Position numbers and translations under genes: made by a program. A DNA stretch of 62,820 nucleotides from Pseudoclavibacter caeni (GTDB lineage Bacteria > Actinomycetota > Actinomycetes > Actinomycetales > Microbacteriaceae): positions 1 through 62,820 of the forward strand of contig NZ_WBKA01000009.1 in the NCBI RefSeq assembly GCF_008831125.1, given 5' to 3'. Positions 8,579 to 18,255 of this stretch are shown piece by piece. The notes beneath the pieces are model-generated. The model saw nothing but the letters and a program-made list of their open reading frames with translations, was not told the DNA's origin and ran no database searches. Numbering within the stretch: the first letter of the stretch is position 1; the number at the start of each line of letters is the position of its first letter.

Positions 8579-9280
8579 ATGGCCGACGAGAGCCGGGTCA
8601 GCCGACGCAAGCGGCGGACGCTGGAGCGCATCCGCTCTGTCGCAGCCCGCCTGTTCGCCACCCGCGGGTACGAGGGCACGACGACCGGCATGGTCGCCGA
8701 GCAGGCCGACATCGCCGCCGGCACCCTGTTCTGCTACGTCGACAGCAAGGCCGAGCTGCTGCTCATGGTCTACAACGACCGGTTCGCCGAGGCGATCGCG
8801 GCCGGCGTGGCCGCCGGTGCGCAGGCCACGGGCGATCCCGTGGACGTCGTGGTCGCCATGGTCGAGCCGCTGCTGCGCGCGGCTGGCGGCGACCCCGAGA
8901 ACGCGGCGGTCTACCAGCGCGAGCTCATCTTCGGTGCGGGCGAGGAGACCCACCGGGCGGCTGGCATGCGCATCGTCGCGGCGTTCGAGCAGGCGCTCGC
9001 CAGCCGCATCCTCGAGGCGACCGGGCTGGGCGATGGCGGCGACGGGATCCGTGCACTCGCGACCGCCGCAGGGCGCAGTGTGTTCGCCGACGTGCACGTG
9101 CTGCTCATCCAGCCTGATCGGGTGCGCTCCGCGCTTGACGATGACCTGCGCGAGCTGCGCGGTCAGATCGCGATGATCATCGCAGGTCTCGTCGTGCTCG
9201 CGACGGGGGAGGACGTCCGGGCCCCGGGTGCCCGGGCCGATGCGGCGGACGGCCGCGTCGACGAGAACGCCCGGACCTGA
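8579..9280 (+). CDS. TetR-family transcriptional regulator
   Basis: A 233-residue regulator. N-terminal TetR HTH: RIRSVAARLFATRGYEGTTT, then VAEQADIAAGTLFCYVDSKAEL, with Cys replacing the usual Tyr/His before the YVDSK helix. The ligand-binding C-terminal domain is not recognisable to a subfamily. The next gene, a 3-hydroxyacyl-CoA dehydrogenase, starts 13 bases downstream, so the two are probably cotranscribed and the regulator may respond to an acyl-CoA; this is inference from context. Short repeats TGAGCGCACTCA (8493-8504) and CTGAG upstream are possible operator parts. Confidence 0.88.
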   Translation: MADESRVSRRKRRTLERIRSVAARLFATRGYEGTTTGMVAEQADIAAGTLFCYVDSKAELLLMVYNDRFAEAIAAGVAAGAQATGDPVDVVVAMVEPLLRAAGGDPENAAVYQRELIFGAGEETHRAAGMRIVAAFEQALASRILEATGLGDGGDGIRALATAAGRSVFADVHVLLIQPDRVRSALDDDLRELRGQIAMIIAGLVVLATGEDVRAPGARADAADGRVDENART

Positions 9281-9293
9281 AGGAGAGAGAACC

Positions 9294-10157
9294 ATGACCA
9301 CCAGCGGCATCACCAACGTCACCGTGCTCGGCACGGGCGTGCTGGGCTCGCAGATCGCGTTCCAGAGCGCCTACGCGGGGTTCACCGTGACCGCGTACGA
9401 CATCAGCGACGAGATCATCGACAAGGCGAAGCACCGCTTCGCCGACCTCGCGAAGACCTACGAGGCGGAGGTGCCCGGCGCCCGGGACGGCGGGGCCCAG
9501 GCCGCCCTCGACCGGCTCACCGGCACGGCCGACCTCGCGAAGGCTGTCGCCGACGCCGACCTCGTCATCGAGGCCGTGCCCGAGCGGATCGACATCAAGC
9601 GCGACACCTGGACGAAGGTCGGCCAGTTCGCCCCGGCGAAGACGATCTTCGCCACGAACTCCTCGACGCTGCTGCCGAGCCAGATCGAGGACGCCACGGG
9701 CCGCCCCGACCGGTTTCTCGCCCTGCACTTCGCCAACCAGATCTGGAAGTTCAACACCGCCGAGGTGATGGGCACCGCGGACACCGACCCGGCCGTGTTC
9801 GACCGCGTCGTCGCCTACGCACATGAGATGGGCATGGTGCCGATCCCGATCCACAAAGAGAAGGCCGGCTACGTGCTCAACTCGCTGCTCGTGCCGCTGC
9901 TGCACGCGGCCCAGGAGCTCGCCGCATTCGGCTACGCCGAGCCGAAGGACATCGACGATGTCTGGCGGATCGGCACTGGCGCCCCGAAAGGCCCGTTCGA
10001 GATCCTCGACGTCGTCGGACTGACCACGCCGTACAACATCCTGATGAGCGGCGGCGAGACCGAGAAGAAGATCGCCGCGTGGCTGAAGGAGAACTACATC
10101 GACAAGGGGAAGCTCGGCCTGCTCAGCGGAGAGGGCTTCTACAAGTACGACCACTGA
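9294..10157 (+). CDS. 3-hydroxyacyl-CoA dehydrogenase
   Basis: A 287-residue NAD-dependent dehydrogenase that oxidises 3-hydroxyacyl-CoA to 3-ketoacyl-CoA in beta-oxidation or related degradative routes. N-terminal Rossmann fold with VTVLGTGVLGSQIA (GxGxxG), an acidic YDIS end of strand 2, ATNSSTLLPSQI, and the family's LHFANQIW segment carrying the conserved His. The helical C-terminal domain contains the usual KEKAGYVLNSLLVPLL and a GFYKYD end. The start at 9294 has AAGGAGAGAG upstream. It lies just after the TetR gene. Confidence 0.92.
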   Translation: MTTSGITNVTVLGTGVLGSQIAFQSAYAGFTVTAYDISDEIIDKAKHRFADLAKTYEAEVPGARDGGAQAALDRLTGTADLAKAVADADLVIEAVPERIDIKRDTWTKVGQFAPAKTIFATNSSTLLPSQIEDATGRPDRFLALHFANQIWKFNTAEVMGTADTDPAVFDRVVAYAHEMGMVPIPIHKEKAGYVLNSLLVPLLHAAQELAAFGYAEPKDIDDVWRIGTGAPKGPFEILDVVGLTTPYNILMSGGETEKKIAAWLKENYIDKGKLGLLSGEGFYKYDH

Positions 10158-10557
10158 TCGGCCACGGATCGACCACGGGCCGGCGGTGGCCGGGCGCCGA
10201 TCGGCTGAGGGTCGGTCGCGGCCCGGTCCCCTCGGTCACTGATCGGCGGTGACCTGCCGCGACGCCGGTGATCGTGACGGAGCGTTCGGGCGGGGTCGCG
10301 AGAGCGGCTCCGCCCGACTCGTTCCCGGGCCCGCGGACTCCGGTGGCCCAGCGGACGCCGCGCCGCGACCGGGTGCCTCGTGCGATGGGAGGCCGGTCAG
10401 ATCCCGTTGGCGCGACGTGCCCACACGGCCGCAGGAACAGCTGGCAGTCCGCGTGACGGGAGGCTGTCAGACCCCGTTGATAAGGTGGGGATCATGCCCC
10501 GCAGCCCGGGGCGGGCGCGGCCCGGCCGCGTCGCCGATGGACGCGAGGAGTTCCCGC
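10158..10557. other. 400-base non-coding stretch before the amino-acid ABC operon
   Basis: A hairpin with arms CGGCCAC (10159-10165) and GTGGCCG (10186-10192) just past the dehydrogenase stop is a possible terminator. GTCAGA-n-CCCGTTG occurs twice (about 10396 and 10466). GATAAGGT near 10477 could serve as a -10 for the ABC operon. No gene is supported; the open frames crossing the region lack start signals. Confidence 0.4.
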
Positions 10558-12060
10558 ATGCACACACATCCGCTCGCCACGACGCGGTGGCGAGGTGTCG
10601 CGACCGCGATCGTCGCGCTGGTCGTCGCGCTGATCGCGATGCTGACGGTTGTCCTGCCGACGAGCTCCGCCCGAGCGGACGAGCAGCCGACGGATCCGAG
10701 CTCGCCGGTCGCCGGTCAGACCTTCCGCATCGCCACGGACACGACGTTCGCCCCCTTCGAGTACCGGGACGCCAGCGGCGAGCTCGTCGGCATCGACATG
10801 GATCTGATCCGCGACATCGCCGCGCGCGAGGGCTTCGAGGTCGAGATCCAGTCGCTCGGGTTCAACGCTGCGCTCCAGGCGCTCAGCGCGAATCAGGTCG
10901 ACGCGGTGATCGCCGGCATGTCGATCACCGACGAGCGGCGCCAGGTCTATGACTTCACCGACTCGTACTTCCAGAGCGGCGTGCAGATGGCGATCGCCGA
11001 GAGCGACGACGAGATCCACTCGTATGACGACCTGAACGGCCGGATCGTCGCGGTCAAGACCGGCTCCGAGGGCGAGAAGTACGCCAAGTCGATCCAAGGG
11101 CAGTACGGGTTCACGATCGACGCGGTCGACCAGTCGTCGACCATGTACGAGAAGGTGAAGTCCGGCAACGCCGCGGCCGTCATCGACGACTACCCGGTGC
11201 TGGCCTACGGCATCGCCCAGGGCAACGGGCTGAAGACGGTCACGGACAAGGTGCCGGGCGGCGACTATGCGATGGCGGTCGGCAGGGGGACGAACGCCGA
11301 CCTCGTCACCGCGTTCAACCGCGGCCTCGCCTCGATGAAGGCCGACGGCAGCTATGACCAGCTCATCGACTCCTATCTCGCCGATCCCTCCTCGCGCGGC
11401 GGGGCCCAGGGCGGGTTCTGGCAGCTGGCCCGGCAGGCGTTCCCGGCACTCATGCTCGGTCTGCGCAACACCGTGCTCATCACGCTCATGTCGTTCGGCG
11501 TGGCCATGGTGCTCGGCTTCCTCTTCGGGCTCATGCGCGTCAGCGAGCACCGCTGGCTCGACGGCATCGCGCGAGTCTACGTCGCGGTCTTCCGCGGCAC
11601 GCCGCTGCTCGTCTGGGCGTTCTTCTTCTACTTCGGCGTGCCGCAGCTGATCGGCCACCCGGTGAACATCTGGGTGGCCGGCGTGCTCACCCTGTCGCTG
11701 AACGCCGGCGCCTACATCACGGAGATCATCCGCGGTGCGGTGCAGTCGGTCGATCCCGGCCAGCTCGAGGCGGCTCGATCGCTGGGCCTCGGCTATCGGG
11801 TCTCGATGCGGCGGGTCGTCGTGCCCCAGGCGGTGAAGATCGCCACGCCCTCGCTGATCAACCAGATGGTGATCATGATCAAGGACTCCTCGCTGCTGCT
11901 GGCGATCGGCTTCGCCGAGCTGCTCTACCAGGGGCAGCAGATCTATGCGGCGAACTTCCGGGTCACCGAGACCCTGCTGCTCGTGGCGATCATCTACTTC
12001 GTGGCGATCAGCCTGCTCACCTGGCTGGCCAACGTGATCGATCGGAGGATCAACCGATGA
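10558..12060 (+). CDS. Polar amino-acid ABC transporter: binding protein fused to permease
   Basis: 500 residues. A signal peptide or membrane anchor (residues ~10-42, ending ARADE) is followed by a periplasmic-type solute-binding domain of the glutamine/arginine family ([16 protein letters not shown] near residue 58, then [11 protein letters not shown]). After residue ~285 comes a HisM/GlnP-type permease domain with the EAA loop ([20 protein letters not shown]). A natural fusion of receptor and permease, known in this transporter family. The ATPase gene follows with an ATGA overlap. Start ATG 10558 has GAGGAG 8 bases upstream. The precise amino acid is not determinable. Confidence 0.92.
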   Translation: MHTHPLATTRWRGVATAIVALVVALIAMLTVVLPTSSARADEQPTDPSSPVAGQTFRIATDTTFAPFEYRDASGELVGIDMDLIRDIAAREGFEVEIQSLGFNAALQALSANQVDAVIAGMSITDERRQVYDFTDSYFQSGVQMAIAESDDEIHSYDDLNGRIVAVKTGSEGEKYAKSIQGQYGFTIDAVDQSSTMYEKVKSGNAAAVIDDYPVLAYGIAQGNGLKTVTDKVPGGDYAMAVGRGTNADLVTAFNRGLASMKADGSYDQLIDSYLADPSSRGGAQGGFWQLARQAFPALMLGLRNTVLITLMSFGVAMVLGFLFGLMRVSEHRWLDGIARVYVAVFRGTPLLVWAFFFYFGVPQLIGHPVNIWVAGVLTLSLNAGAYITEIIRGAVQSVDPGQLEAARSLGLGYRVSMRRVVVPQAVKIATPSLINQMVIMIKDSSLLLAIGFAELLYQGQQIYAANFRVTETLLLVAIIYFVAISLLTWLANVIDRRINR

Positions 12061-12833
12061 GCGAACCGCACACAGAACAGACCGGTCTGGCGGCCGATGA
12101 GCCGGTCGTCCGCATCCGCGTCGACGACCTGCACAAGAGCTACGGTGACAACGAGGTGCTGCGTGGCATCAGCACCACCGTCCATGCCGGGGACGTCGTC
12201 AGCATCATCGGCGCGTCCGGGTCGGGCAAATCGACGTTCCTGCGCTGTCTGAACCGGCTGGAGACGCCCACGAGCGGCACGATCGTCGTCAACGGCCACG
12301 ATCTGTCTGATCCTCACGTGGACATCGACGAGGTGCGGCGAGAGATCGGCATGGTCTTCCAGCACTTCAACCTGTTCCCGAACATGACGGTCGCCGAGAA
12401 CATCGAGCTCGCACCGCGCGAGATCCGTCATGTCAGCAGGGCCGACGCTCGAGCCCTCGCGCTCGAGCTGCTCGACCAGGTGGGGCTCGCCGACAAGGCG
12501 GACGCCCGCCCGGCATCCCTCTCCGGCGGACAGAAGCAGCGTGTCGCGATCGCCCGAGCCCTCGCCATGCGCCCCGACATCATGCTCTTCGACGAGGCGA
12601 CCAGCGCTCTCGACCCGGAGATGGTGGGGGATGTGCTGCAGGTCATCCGTCGTCTCGCCGATGACGGGATGACCATGCTGCTCGTCACCCATGAGATGGC
12701 GTTCGCTCGCGAGGTCTCGAGCCGTGTGCTGTTCCTCGACGGCGGAGTCATCGAGGAGGAGGGAGCACCCGAGCAGATCTTCAACGCGCCGAGGAGCCCG
12801 CGACTGCAGGAGTTCCTCTCGAAGGTGCTGTGA
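12057..12833 (+). CDS. Polar amino-acid ABC transporter ATPase (GlnQ/HisP type)
   Basis: A 258-residue ATP-binding subunit energising the fused receptor-permease encoded just upstream (4-base ATGA overlap). Walker [14 protein letters not shown]-loop [13 protein letters not shown], signature [16 protein letters not shown], Walker [15 protein letters not shown] and switch His VTHEM are all intact. The last ~50 bases overlap the 3' end of the convergent gene on the other strand. Confidence 0.95.
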   Translation: MSEPHTEQTGLAADEPVVRIRVDDLHKSYGDNEVLRGISTTVHAGDVVSIIGASGSGKSTFLRCLNRLETPTSGTIVVNGHDLSDPHVDIDEVRREIGMVFQHFNLFPNMTVAENIELAPREIRHVSRADARALALELLDQVGLADKADARPASLSGGQKQRVAIARALAMRPDIMLFDEATSALDPEMVGDVLQVIRRLADDGMTMLLVTHEMAFAREVSSRVLFLDGGVIEEEGAPEQIFNAPRSPRLQEFLSKVL

Positions 12834-14130
12834 GCGTCCGCACGCCGGCGACGATCCCGTCGAGCCAGCCGCGCACGCTCCGACGTGCGGCGGGGGTGTC
12901 CGGGTAGCGGCAGCGCAGGTGCATCCCCGCCTCGCTGACGACGAACCAGACCATCACGTCCGCCACCGGCAGCGAAGCCGACACATACTGCGGCTGCAGC
13001 GCCGGGTCGATCCGCACGGGCAGCCGGCGGGTGTCGAGCCAGGAGATCGCGAGCATCCTGGGTGTCGCCGGCATCCCGCCCGGGCCGAGGATCGGCGCCA
13101 GCGGCGTGGACCCGAGCCGCAGCGCCTCGCGCATCGCGGCCGCGCAGCCGGCCGGGGTGTCGTCCGAGCACTCGAGCACCGAGTTCGTGATGAACCAGCC
13201 GACCGCGTCGTGCCAGCGCGCGTCGTACCGGCTGTGCACGGGCAGCACCGCTCGCAGGGGCAGACCCGTCTGGGCGCGGGTGACGCCGGCGATCACGGAG
13301 AGCACCAGCGGCAGCAGCCGCACCCCCGCGTCCGCCGCCACGGCCTCGAGCAGGGCCACCGCCGTCGCGTCGACGACGTCACGCACCTCGACGACCTCGT
13401 CCCGCGGACGGGAGACGTCGCCGAGGTCGACGTGCAGCCGGGGCATCAGCCCGCCCTCGGCCCCCAGCACCGCATGCCAGCGGTCGCGGATGGCCGGGTC
13501 GGCTGGCGGACGAACCGCGAGCTCCGCGGTGTGCCCGGCGAAGTCCGCCGCCGGTGGCAGATCGGCGAACGGCTGCACGCCGGCCTCGAGCGCCTGGAGC
13601 GCGTCGAGCAGGTCGCGGCCGAGCACCATCACCGACCACATGTCCACGTGGGAGTGGTCGGATGCGATGACGACCACCGGGCGGGGATCGGCGGCATCCG
13701 CCGGCGGCTCGATCAGCACGAGCCGGTGCGAGGGACGCGCGAAGGGCCGACAGGTCGCGTCCAACACCGCGCGGACGGCATCGCGCATCGGGCGGCCCGG
13801 TGCCGTCGGACGCTCGACCCAGCGTCCCGGCAGCATCACGTGTTCCCGCAGCCGCAGCGCCCCGTGCTCGTCGCGGTCGAAGACCGTGCGCATCGTGCCG
13901 TGCCGACGCACCACGGCGAGCCAGGCATCCCCGAGCCGGGCGGCGTCGACCTGCTGCGGCAGCCGCATGGCCAGCGCCATCCATGAGCCAGGACGGTCGC
14001 CCTCGCTCACGTGCCGGCGCTGGTCGAACGAGATCGGCAGCGGGTCGACCGTGATCGCGCCCTCGCGCGGGGCATAGTGACGCAGCCGGCCGACCGGCAG
14101 GGTGACCCTCGTGATGTTCGTCAGTCGCAC
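12781..14130 (-). CDS. Condensation-fold acyltransferase
   Basis: 449 residues with the fold signature of NRPS condensation domains and PapA-type acyltransferases: ISFDQRR near residue 33, and HxxxD in [10 protein letters not shown] at about residue 170, the catalytic His motif. A later [10 protein letters not shown] segment matches the VGxFxNT region of these enzymes. It stands alone: no adenylation or carrier domain lies nearby, so it probably makes an ester or amide on a lipid or small molecule rather than acting in a modular synthetase. The substrate cannot be told. Its end overlaps the convergent ABC ATPase gene by about 50 bases. Confidence 0.75.
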   Translation of the reverse strand: MRLTNITRVTLPVGRLRHYAPREGAITVDPLPISFDQRRHVSEGDRPGSWMALAMRLPQQVDAARLGDAWLAVVRRHGTMRTVFDRDEHGALRLREHVMLPGRWVERPTAPGRPMRDAVRAVLDATCRPFARPSHRLVLIEPPADAADPRPVVVIASDHSHVDMWSVMVLGRDLLDALQALEAGVQPFADLPPAADFAGHTAELAVRPPADPAIRDRWHAVLGAEGGLMPRLHVDLGDVSRPRDEVVEVRDVVDATAVALLEAVAADAGVRLLPLVLSVIAGVTRAQTGLPLRAVLPVHSRYDARWHDAVGWFITNSVLECSDDTPAGCAAAMREALRLGSTPLAPILGPGGMPATPRMLAISWLDTRRLPVRIDPALQPQYVSASLPVADVMVWFVVSEAGMHLRCRYPDTPAARRSVRGWLDGIVAGVRTLTAPSRGTPAVAGSSAR

Positions 14131-14240
14131 ACGGGCACCCTAGACGACGCATGTTACGGGCAGGTGATCGGGGTGCGAGGTAACCTCCGCGTGACATAGG
14201 TTCGCGTAGGCTGGGCGGCGACCCCCGAGGAGTGATCCCC

Positions 14241-15062
14241 ATGAGCCGACTGCAGGTGCCCGGAGCGACGATCGACTACAACGTGAGCGGAGACCACGGC
14301 CCCCTGGTCGTGCAGCTGCACGGGCTCACCTCGAGCCGGGCGCGCGACACCGCCCTCGGGCTCGACCACGGACGCGCGCTGCGCGACCATCGCGTCCTGC
14401 GCTATGACGCCCGCGGACACGGGCGGTCGACCGGGGACCGAGACCCCGAGTCGTACCGGTGGCGCTCGCTGGCCGGTGACCTGCTTCGCCTGCTCGACGC
14501 GGTGGCACCGGGGGAGCAGGTGCACGGCATCGGTCAGTCGATGGGCTGCGGGACGCTGCTGCACGCGACGCTGCGCGAGCCCGATCGGTTCGCGAGCCTG
14601 TCGCTCGTGTCGCCGCCGACGGCCTGGGCGACTCGACGCGCGAAGGCCGCGTCATACCTCGCCAACGCCGATCTGGTCGAGCGGGAGGGCCTCGACGCGT
14701 TCATCGCGGCCGGCGCCCATGACGTCGTGCCACCCGCGATGATGGACGCCCCGGAAACCCGGCCGGACGTCTCTGCCTCGCTGCTGCCCGTCGTGCTGCG
14801 CGGTGCCGCCCGTGCGGATCTGCCGTCCATCGCCGACATCGCGCACATCACGACGCCCACGCTCATCCTCGCGTGGAGTGGGGACCCCGCCCACCCGATG
14901 TCGACGGCGACCGCGCTGCACGAGGCGATTGCAGGTTCCCGCCTCGTGGTCGCCCGCACCCCGTACGGGATGATGGCCTGGCCCGGGCTCATCGGCGAGC
15001 ACATCGCGCTGCACGAGCCGGCGACGGCCGCGGTGCGCGACCGCGTCGGCGGTCGGGTCTAG
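14241..15062 (+). CDS. Alpha/beta hydrolase
   Basis: 273 residues. VVQLHGLTSSR carries the oxyanion-hole HG, YDARGHGRS is the usual post-strand-4 motif, and the nucleophile is Ser in GQSMGCG at about residue 102. Acid and His residues would lie in the WSGDPAHP and C-terminal segments; the expected catalytic GH is unclear, since the C-terminus reads AWPGLIGEHIALH. Substrate unknown. Start ATG 14241 with GAGGAG 8 bases upstream. A GAGGT-a-ACCTC palindrome (14178-14188) precedes it in the divergent promoter region shared with the condensation-fold gene. Confidence 0.85.
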   Translation: MSRLQVPGATIDYNVSGDHGPLVVQLHGLTSSRARDTALGLDHGRALRDHRVLRYDARGHGRSTGDRDPESYRWRSLAGDLLRLLDAVAPGEQVHGIGQSMGCGTLLHATLREPDRFASLSLVSPPTAWATRRAKAASYLANADLVEREGLDAFIAAGAHDVVPPAMMDAPETRPDVSASLLPVVLRGAARADLPSIADIAHITTPTLILAWSGDPAHPMSTATALHEAIAGSRLVVARTPYGMMAWPGLIGEHIALHEPATAAVRDRVGGRV

Positions 15063-15072
15063 AGTCGGTCGG

Positions 15073-16128
15073 GTGAGCATCCCAGCGCCGACCGGAAGCA
15101 GCCCGCACGACACACCAGAAGCGGTGCGCGCTCCGTCGGAGGGACTGGCCCTGGCCGGCCGTGGCGCGGCAGAGGCCCGAGGACGGCAGACGCCATCGAC
15201 TCCGCGATCCGGCGGGGCGACTGGCTCGCATGGCGGCAGGGCTGCTGGCCTGCATGGAAGCAGGTCGGCTGGTCCGCATGTCAGCAGGTCGGCTCGCCCG
15301 CATGTCAGCAGGGCGTCCTTCGGGCGACTCGCGGCAATCCTCGCGCTCATCGTGTCGGCCGTCACCGTCGGGGGATGTGCGACGGGCCCCGCCGCGGAGG
15401 TCACCGCCGGCGGCGATGCCGCGTCTCCCACCGCCGCCGCGACCGCGGACGCCGCCGCGACATCCCCGGCGTCATCGGCCGCGCAGGAGGCAGAGGGCGC
15501 GGAGCCGGTGCAGCCGACGGCCTCCGCCGACCCGGCCAGCGACCGCGCCGTCGACGTGCTCGCGACCCTGCCGGTCAAGGGCCGTGCGGCGAAGACGGGC
15601 TACAGCCGCACCGAGTTCGGCCGGGGGTGGAAGGATCCGGACCACAACGGCTGCGACGCCCGCAACGACGTCCTCGCCCGCGACCTGGTCGACACCACAC
15701 GGAAGGGCGACTGCACGGTGCTCACCGGCACCCTCCACGACCCGTACACCGGCGGTGACATCGCCTTCACCCGTGGGGCGAAGACGTCCGAGGCCGTGCA
15801 GATCGACCATGTCGTGGCGCTCTCCGACGCCTGGCAGAAGGGCGCCCAGCAGCTGAGCGCCGACATGCGCGTCGACCTCGCCAACGACCCGCTCGAACTC
15901 ATCGCCGTCGACGGCCCCACGAACACGTCGAAGAGCGACGGGGATGCCGCGACCTGGCTGCCGCCGGACACGGGGTTCCGCTGCGAGTACGTGGCCCGGC
16001 AGATCGCGGTCAAGGCCTCGTATGGCCTGTGGGTCACCGAGGCCGAGCGGGACGCGATGGGCGGGGTGCTCGCAGGCTGCCCCGATCAGAGGGTCGGCGA
16101 CAGCACGTTGCACCCGCGGGCGCGATGA
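15073..16128 (+). CDS. Secreted HNH nuclease of the DUF1524 (GmrSD C-terminal) type
   Basis: 351 residues, GTG start at 15073. A low-complexity, basic first ~80 residues encoded by short imperfect DNA repeats (GCATGTCAGCAGG-like units) precede a hydrophobic segment and a lipobox-like VGGCATG, suggesting a lipoprotein or membrane-anchored protein, although the lipobox is unusually far from this start. The C-terminal half is an HNH/DUF1524 domain: TGYSRTEFGRGW, CDARNDVLARDL, IDHVVALSDAWQKGA with the catalytic DH, then NDPLELIAVDGPTNTSKSD. Such proteins are common in Actinobacteria as extracellular nucleases. A later start inside the repeat region is possible. Confidence 0.85.
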   Translation: MSIPAPTGSSPHDTPEAVRAPSEGLALAGRGAAEARGRQTPSTPRSGGATGSHGGRAAGLHGSRSAGPHVSRSARPHVSRASFGRLAAILALIVSAVTVGGCATGPAAEVTAGGDAASPTAAATADAAATSPASSAAQEAEGAEPVQPTASADPASDRAVDVLATLPVKGRAAKTGYSRTEFGRGWKDPDHNGCDARNDVLARDLVDTTRKGDCTVLTGTLHDPYTGGDIAFTRGAKTSEAVQIDHVVALSDAWQKGAQQLSADMRVDLANDPLELIAVDGPTNTSKSDGDAATWLPPDTGFRCEYVARQIAVKASYGLWVTEAERDAMGGVLAGCPDQRVGDSTLHPRAR

Positions 16129-16208
16129 GCGGGCCGGACGCTCAGAGCAGACCGGGCGCGCTGTGCGGGCTCTCGCTTCGGCTGGCTCCGGCACGAGAAG
16201 CCGCGCCG

Positions 16209-16655
16209 TCAGCGGCCGGCCGCACCCGACTCGTCAGCGGGGCCGGCCACAGAGCCCGTGTCTCCGGCGGGGGTGTCCGTCGTGGCCGTTCCCGCGGCGT
16301 CGGCCAGGCGCTCGCGCAGCCAGTCGCGCAGCACGAGCGCGTGGTTCACCTTCGGGTCGCGCGCCGCGTACACGAGCGTCACACGGGGATGCTCCCGCAC
16401 GGTCGCCAGCAGCTCGGTGCCGGCCGGGTTCTCATCGAGCTCGGCCCGGTATCGTGCGGCGAACTCGACGGCCGTGTCCGGATCGTGATGCCACCACGTG
16501 CGCAGTGCGGGGGAGGGGGCCACCTGCTTCAGCCACGCGTCCAGATGTGCACGCTCGTGACTCATCCCACGCGGCCACAGCCGGTCGACGAGCACCCGGT
16601 ACCCGTCGTCGGCGCCCGGCGCCTCATACACCCGCCTGATCGCGATCTCCGTCAT
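16209..16655 (-). CDS. DUF488 (YeaO-like) protein
   Basis: 148 residues. IRRVYEAPGADDGYRVLVDR followed by LWPRGMSHERAHLDAW is the diagnostic start of the DUF488/YeaO family; then WHHDPDTAVEFAARYRAEL and VTLVYAARDPKVNHALVL. The biochemical role is not established. The last ~25 residues are an extra, low-complexity tail. Start ATG 16655 has GAGGAG just upstream. It follows the flavodoxin-like gene with a gap of about 20 bases and may be cotranscribed with it. Confidence 0.88.
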   Translation of the reverse strand: MTEIAIRRVYEAPGADDGYRVLVDRLWPRGMSHERAHLDAWLKQVAPSPALRTWWHHDPDTAVEFAARYRAELDENPAGTELLATVREHPRVTLVYAARDPKVNHALVLRDWLRERLADAAGTATTDTPAGDTGSVAGPADESGAAGR

Positions 16656-16675
16656 ATCCGCTCCTCTCGTCGCGC

Positions 16676-17452
16676 TCACCGTCGGCGGTGTCGCATCACC
16701 GACGCCCACCGCAGGATCGCGCTCAGCAGCACGAAGAACACGAGTGTGAACACGATGTAGTCGCCCCAGAACCCGGCCCAGAACCCCTCCGGTGGCAGCA
16801 GGCGCGCCAGCAGGCGCTGCAGCCCCATCGTCGCCAGGGTCATCACCGCGATCATCCCGAACAGCTGGATGTAGCGTCGCATGGTCTCGTCGTCCCTTCG
16901 TCGCATGCCGGGGATCGCCCGGCCGACCCGTGCGCACTCCGCGGCCTTGCGGGCCGGCAGCTTGCGCATCCCCCACGTGCCGGTCACCACGATCTCTCGC
17001 GTGCGGATGACGCCCGCGGCCTGCAGCACCGCGTCGAGCTGGCGCAGGGGCGGGTCGGTCACCCGCATCACCGTGTTCTCGAGCGCGCCGGTGTAGCAGG
17101 TGGTGATCGTGACCGCATGGATGCCGCGGAAGCGATCCGGGTGCGTCTCGCCACGATGGTCGAAGCGCACGAGCCGCTGGCGCATGCAGTCGAGGAAGTG
17201 TTTCATCACCCCGCTCAGCCCGCCCCAGTAGGTGGGGGCGGCGAGCACCCAGACATCCGCGGCGAGCATGCGCCGCTCGAGGTCGTCGAGCACCGGGTTC
17301 GGCTCTTCGGACCGATCAGGGTGGATGTCGAGGGCGGCGAGGTCGACGATCTCGGTCTCGTTCCCCGCCGGCACCGCGTCGAGCACGGCGTGCAGGGTGT
17401 GGGCGGTCACGCCGTCCTCGCGCTGCGCGCCGAGCAGGCCGAGCACGCGCAT
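16676..17452 (-). CDS. Flavodoxin-like NAD(P)H oxidoreductase with C-terminal membrane segments
   Basis: 258 residues. The N-terminal ~180 residues are an NADPH-dependent FMN reductase/flavodoxin fold: MRVLGLLGAQREDGVTAHTL with the phosphate-binding loop, ADVWVLAAPTYWGGLSGVMK for the flavin loop, then TCYTGALEN. The final ~70 residues form two hydrophobic segments (LFGMIAVMTLATMGLQRLL; WGDYIVFTLVFFVLLSAIL) that would anchor it to the membrane. An ATG at 16882 could also start the membrane part as a separate 68-residue protein, but the frame is continuous. Start ATG 17452 has GGGAGG upstream. The electron partner is unknown. Confidence 0.82.
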   Translation of the reverse strand: MRVLGLLGAQREDGVTAHTLHAVLDAVPAGNETEIVDLAALDIHPDRSEEPNPVLDDLERRMLAADVWVLAAPTYWGGLSGVMKHFLDCMRQRLVRFDHRGETHPDRFRGIHAVTITTCYTGALENTVMRVTDPPLRQLDAVLQAAGVIRTREIVVTGTWGMRKLPARKAAECARVGRAIPGMRRRDDETMRRYIQLFGMIAVMTLATMGLQRLLARLLPPEGFWAGFWGDYIVFTLVFFVLLSAILRWASVMRHRRR

Positions 17453-17564
17453 CCGACCTCCCATCGCCGTCCACGCCCGTGACCGGGCGAGGTGTGTGTG
17501 CGGCCCCGGTCGTTCGCGTCGTGTCACCGAGTCTAGGCTGATGCGAAGGGCGCGGTCAGAGACA

Positions 17565-18155
17565 TCAGATGTCTCGCGTGTGTCGGCCGGCGAGCAGCGG
17601 CAGCAGGATCTCGTCGACGATCTCCGTGATCGCTGCGTCGGTCGCCGGCTGCATCGTCATCAGCACCTCGGCGCGCAGCAGTGCGAACGGCAGATCGCGC
17701 ACCCGCTCCGGCACCGGCTCGGGGCTGATCTCGCCGCGCTCGCGGGCATGGGCGAGCACCGCGTCCATGGTCGGCGCATGTCCGGCCATCAGCTGATCGC
17801 GCACGTCGGCGGGGGTGAGGTGCAGCTGTTCGAGTGAGACGGCGGCGAGCCCCAGCAGCTCGAAGACGTCGGCGCGCTCGCGGTTGGCGACGGTGAGCAG
17901 GGCGAGCAGATCACCGCGAAGCGACCCAGTGTCCGGCACGGGCAGTGGATGTCGGTCGAGGTGGTCGCGCAGCGTGTCGACGAGCAGGGCGCCGCGGTCG
18001 GACCAGCGACGGTAGAGCACGGGCTTGCTGGTGTGTGCCCGGGTGGCGATCGTCTCGATGGTGAATCCGGAGAGGCCGTGATCGCGCAGTTGCAGCCAGG
18101 CTGCCTCGAGGATCGCCTGGCGCAACTGTGCGCCGCGTCGACGGGTGGCGGCCAT
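17565..18155 (-). CDS. TetR-family regulator, divergent from an MFS exporter
   Basis: 196 residues. N-terminal HTH (RQAILEAAWLQLRDHGLSGF, then IETIATRAHTSKPVLYRRWSDRGAL) and an all-helical C-terminal domain with a TetR_C-like organisation. Start ATG 18155 has AAGGAGA upstream. Transcribed away from the MFS gene at 18256, with a 30-bp palindrome in the 100-bp gap. This is the standard layout for a repressor controlling itself and a drug-type exporter; the ligand is unknown. Confidence 0.92.
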   Translation of the reverse strand: MAATRRRGAQLRQAILEAAWLQLRDHGLSGFTIETIATRAHTSKPVLYRRWSDRGALLVDTLRDHLDRHPLPVPDTGSLRGDLLALLTVANRERADVFELLGLAAVSLEQLHLTPADVRDQLMAGHAPTMDAVLAHARERGEISPEPVPERVRDLPFALLRAEVLMTMQPATDAAITEIVDEILLPLLAGRHTRDI

Positions 18156-18172
18156 GGAGTCTCCTTCGAACA

Positions 18173-18202
18173 AAGATACGAAACGCTTGCGTTTCCTATC
18201 TT
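18173..18202. promoter_or_regulatory. Palindromic operator between tetR and MFS genes
   Basis: Two 14-base arms, AAGATACGAAACGC and GCGTTTCCTATCTT, separated by TT, complementary except for one position. It lies midway between the divergent starts, with an AT-rich TATCTTATC that may include a -10. This is the likely binding site of the adjacent TetR protein. Confidence 0.75.
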
Positions 18203-18255
18203 ATCGGCCTACCCTGCCACAGGGAGATACTGCAGAGTTTCTTAAGGAGGCGGGT

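Noticed and set aside
16676-16882. Separate 68-residue membrane protein
   Set aside because: The frame is continuous with the flavodoxin-like domain and no clear ribosome-binding site precedes the internal ATG; kept as a C-terminal part of one protein.
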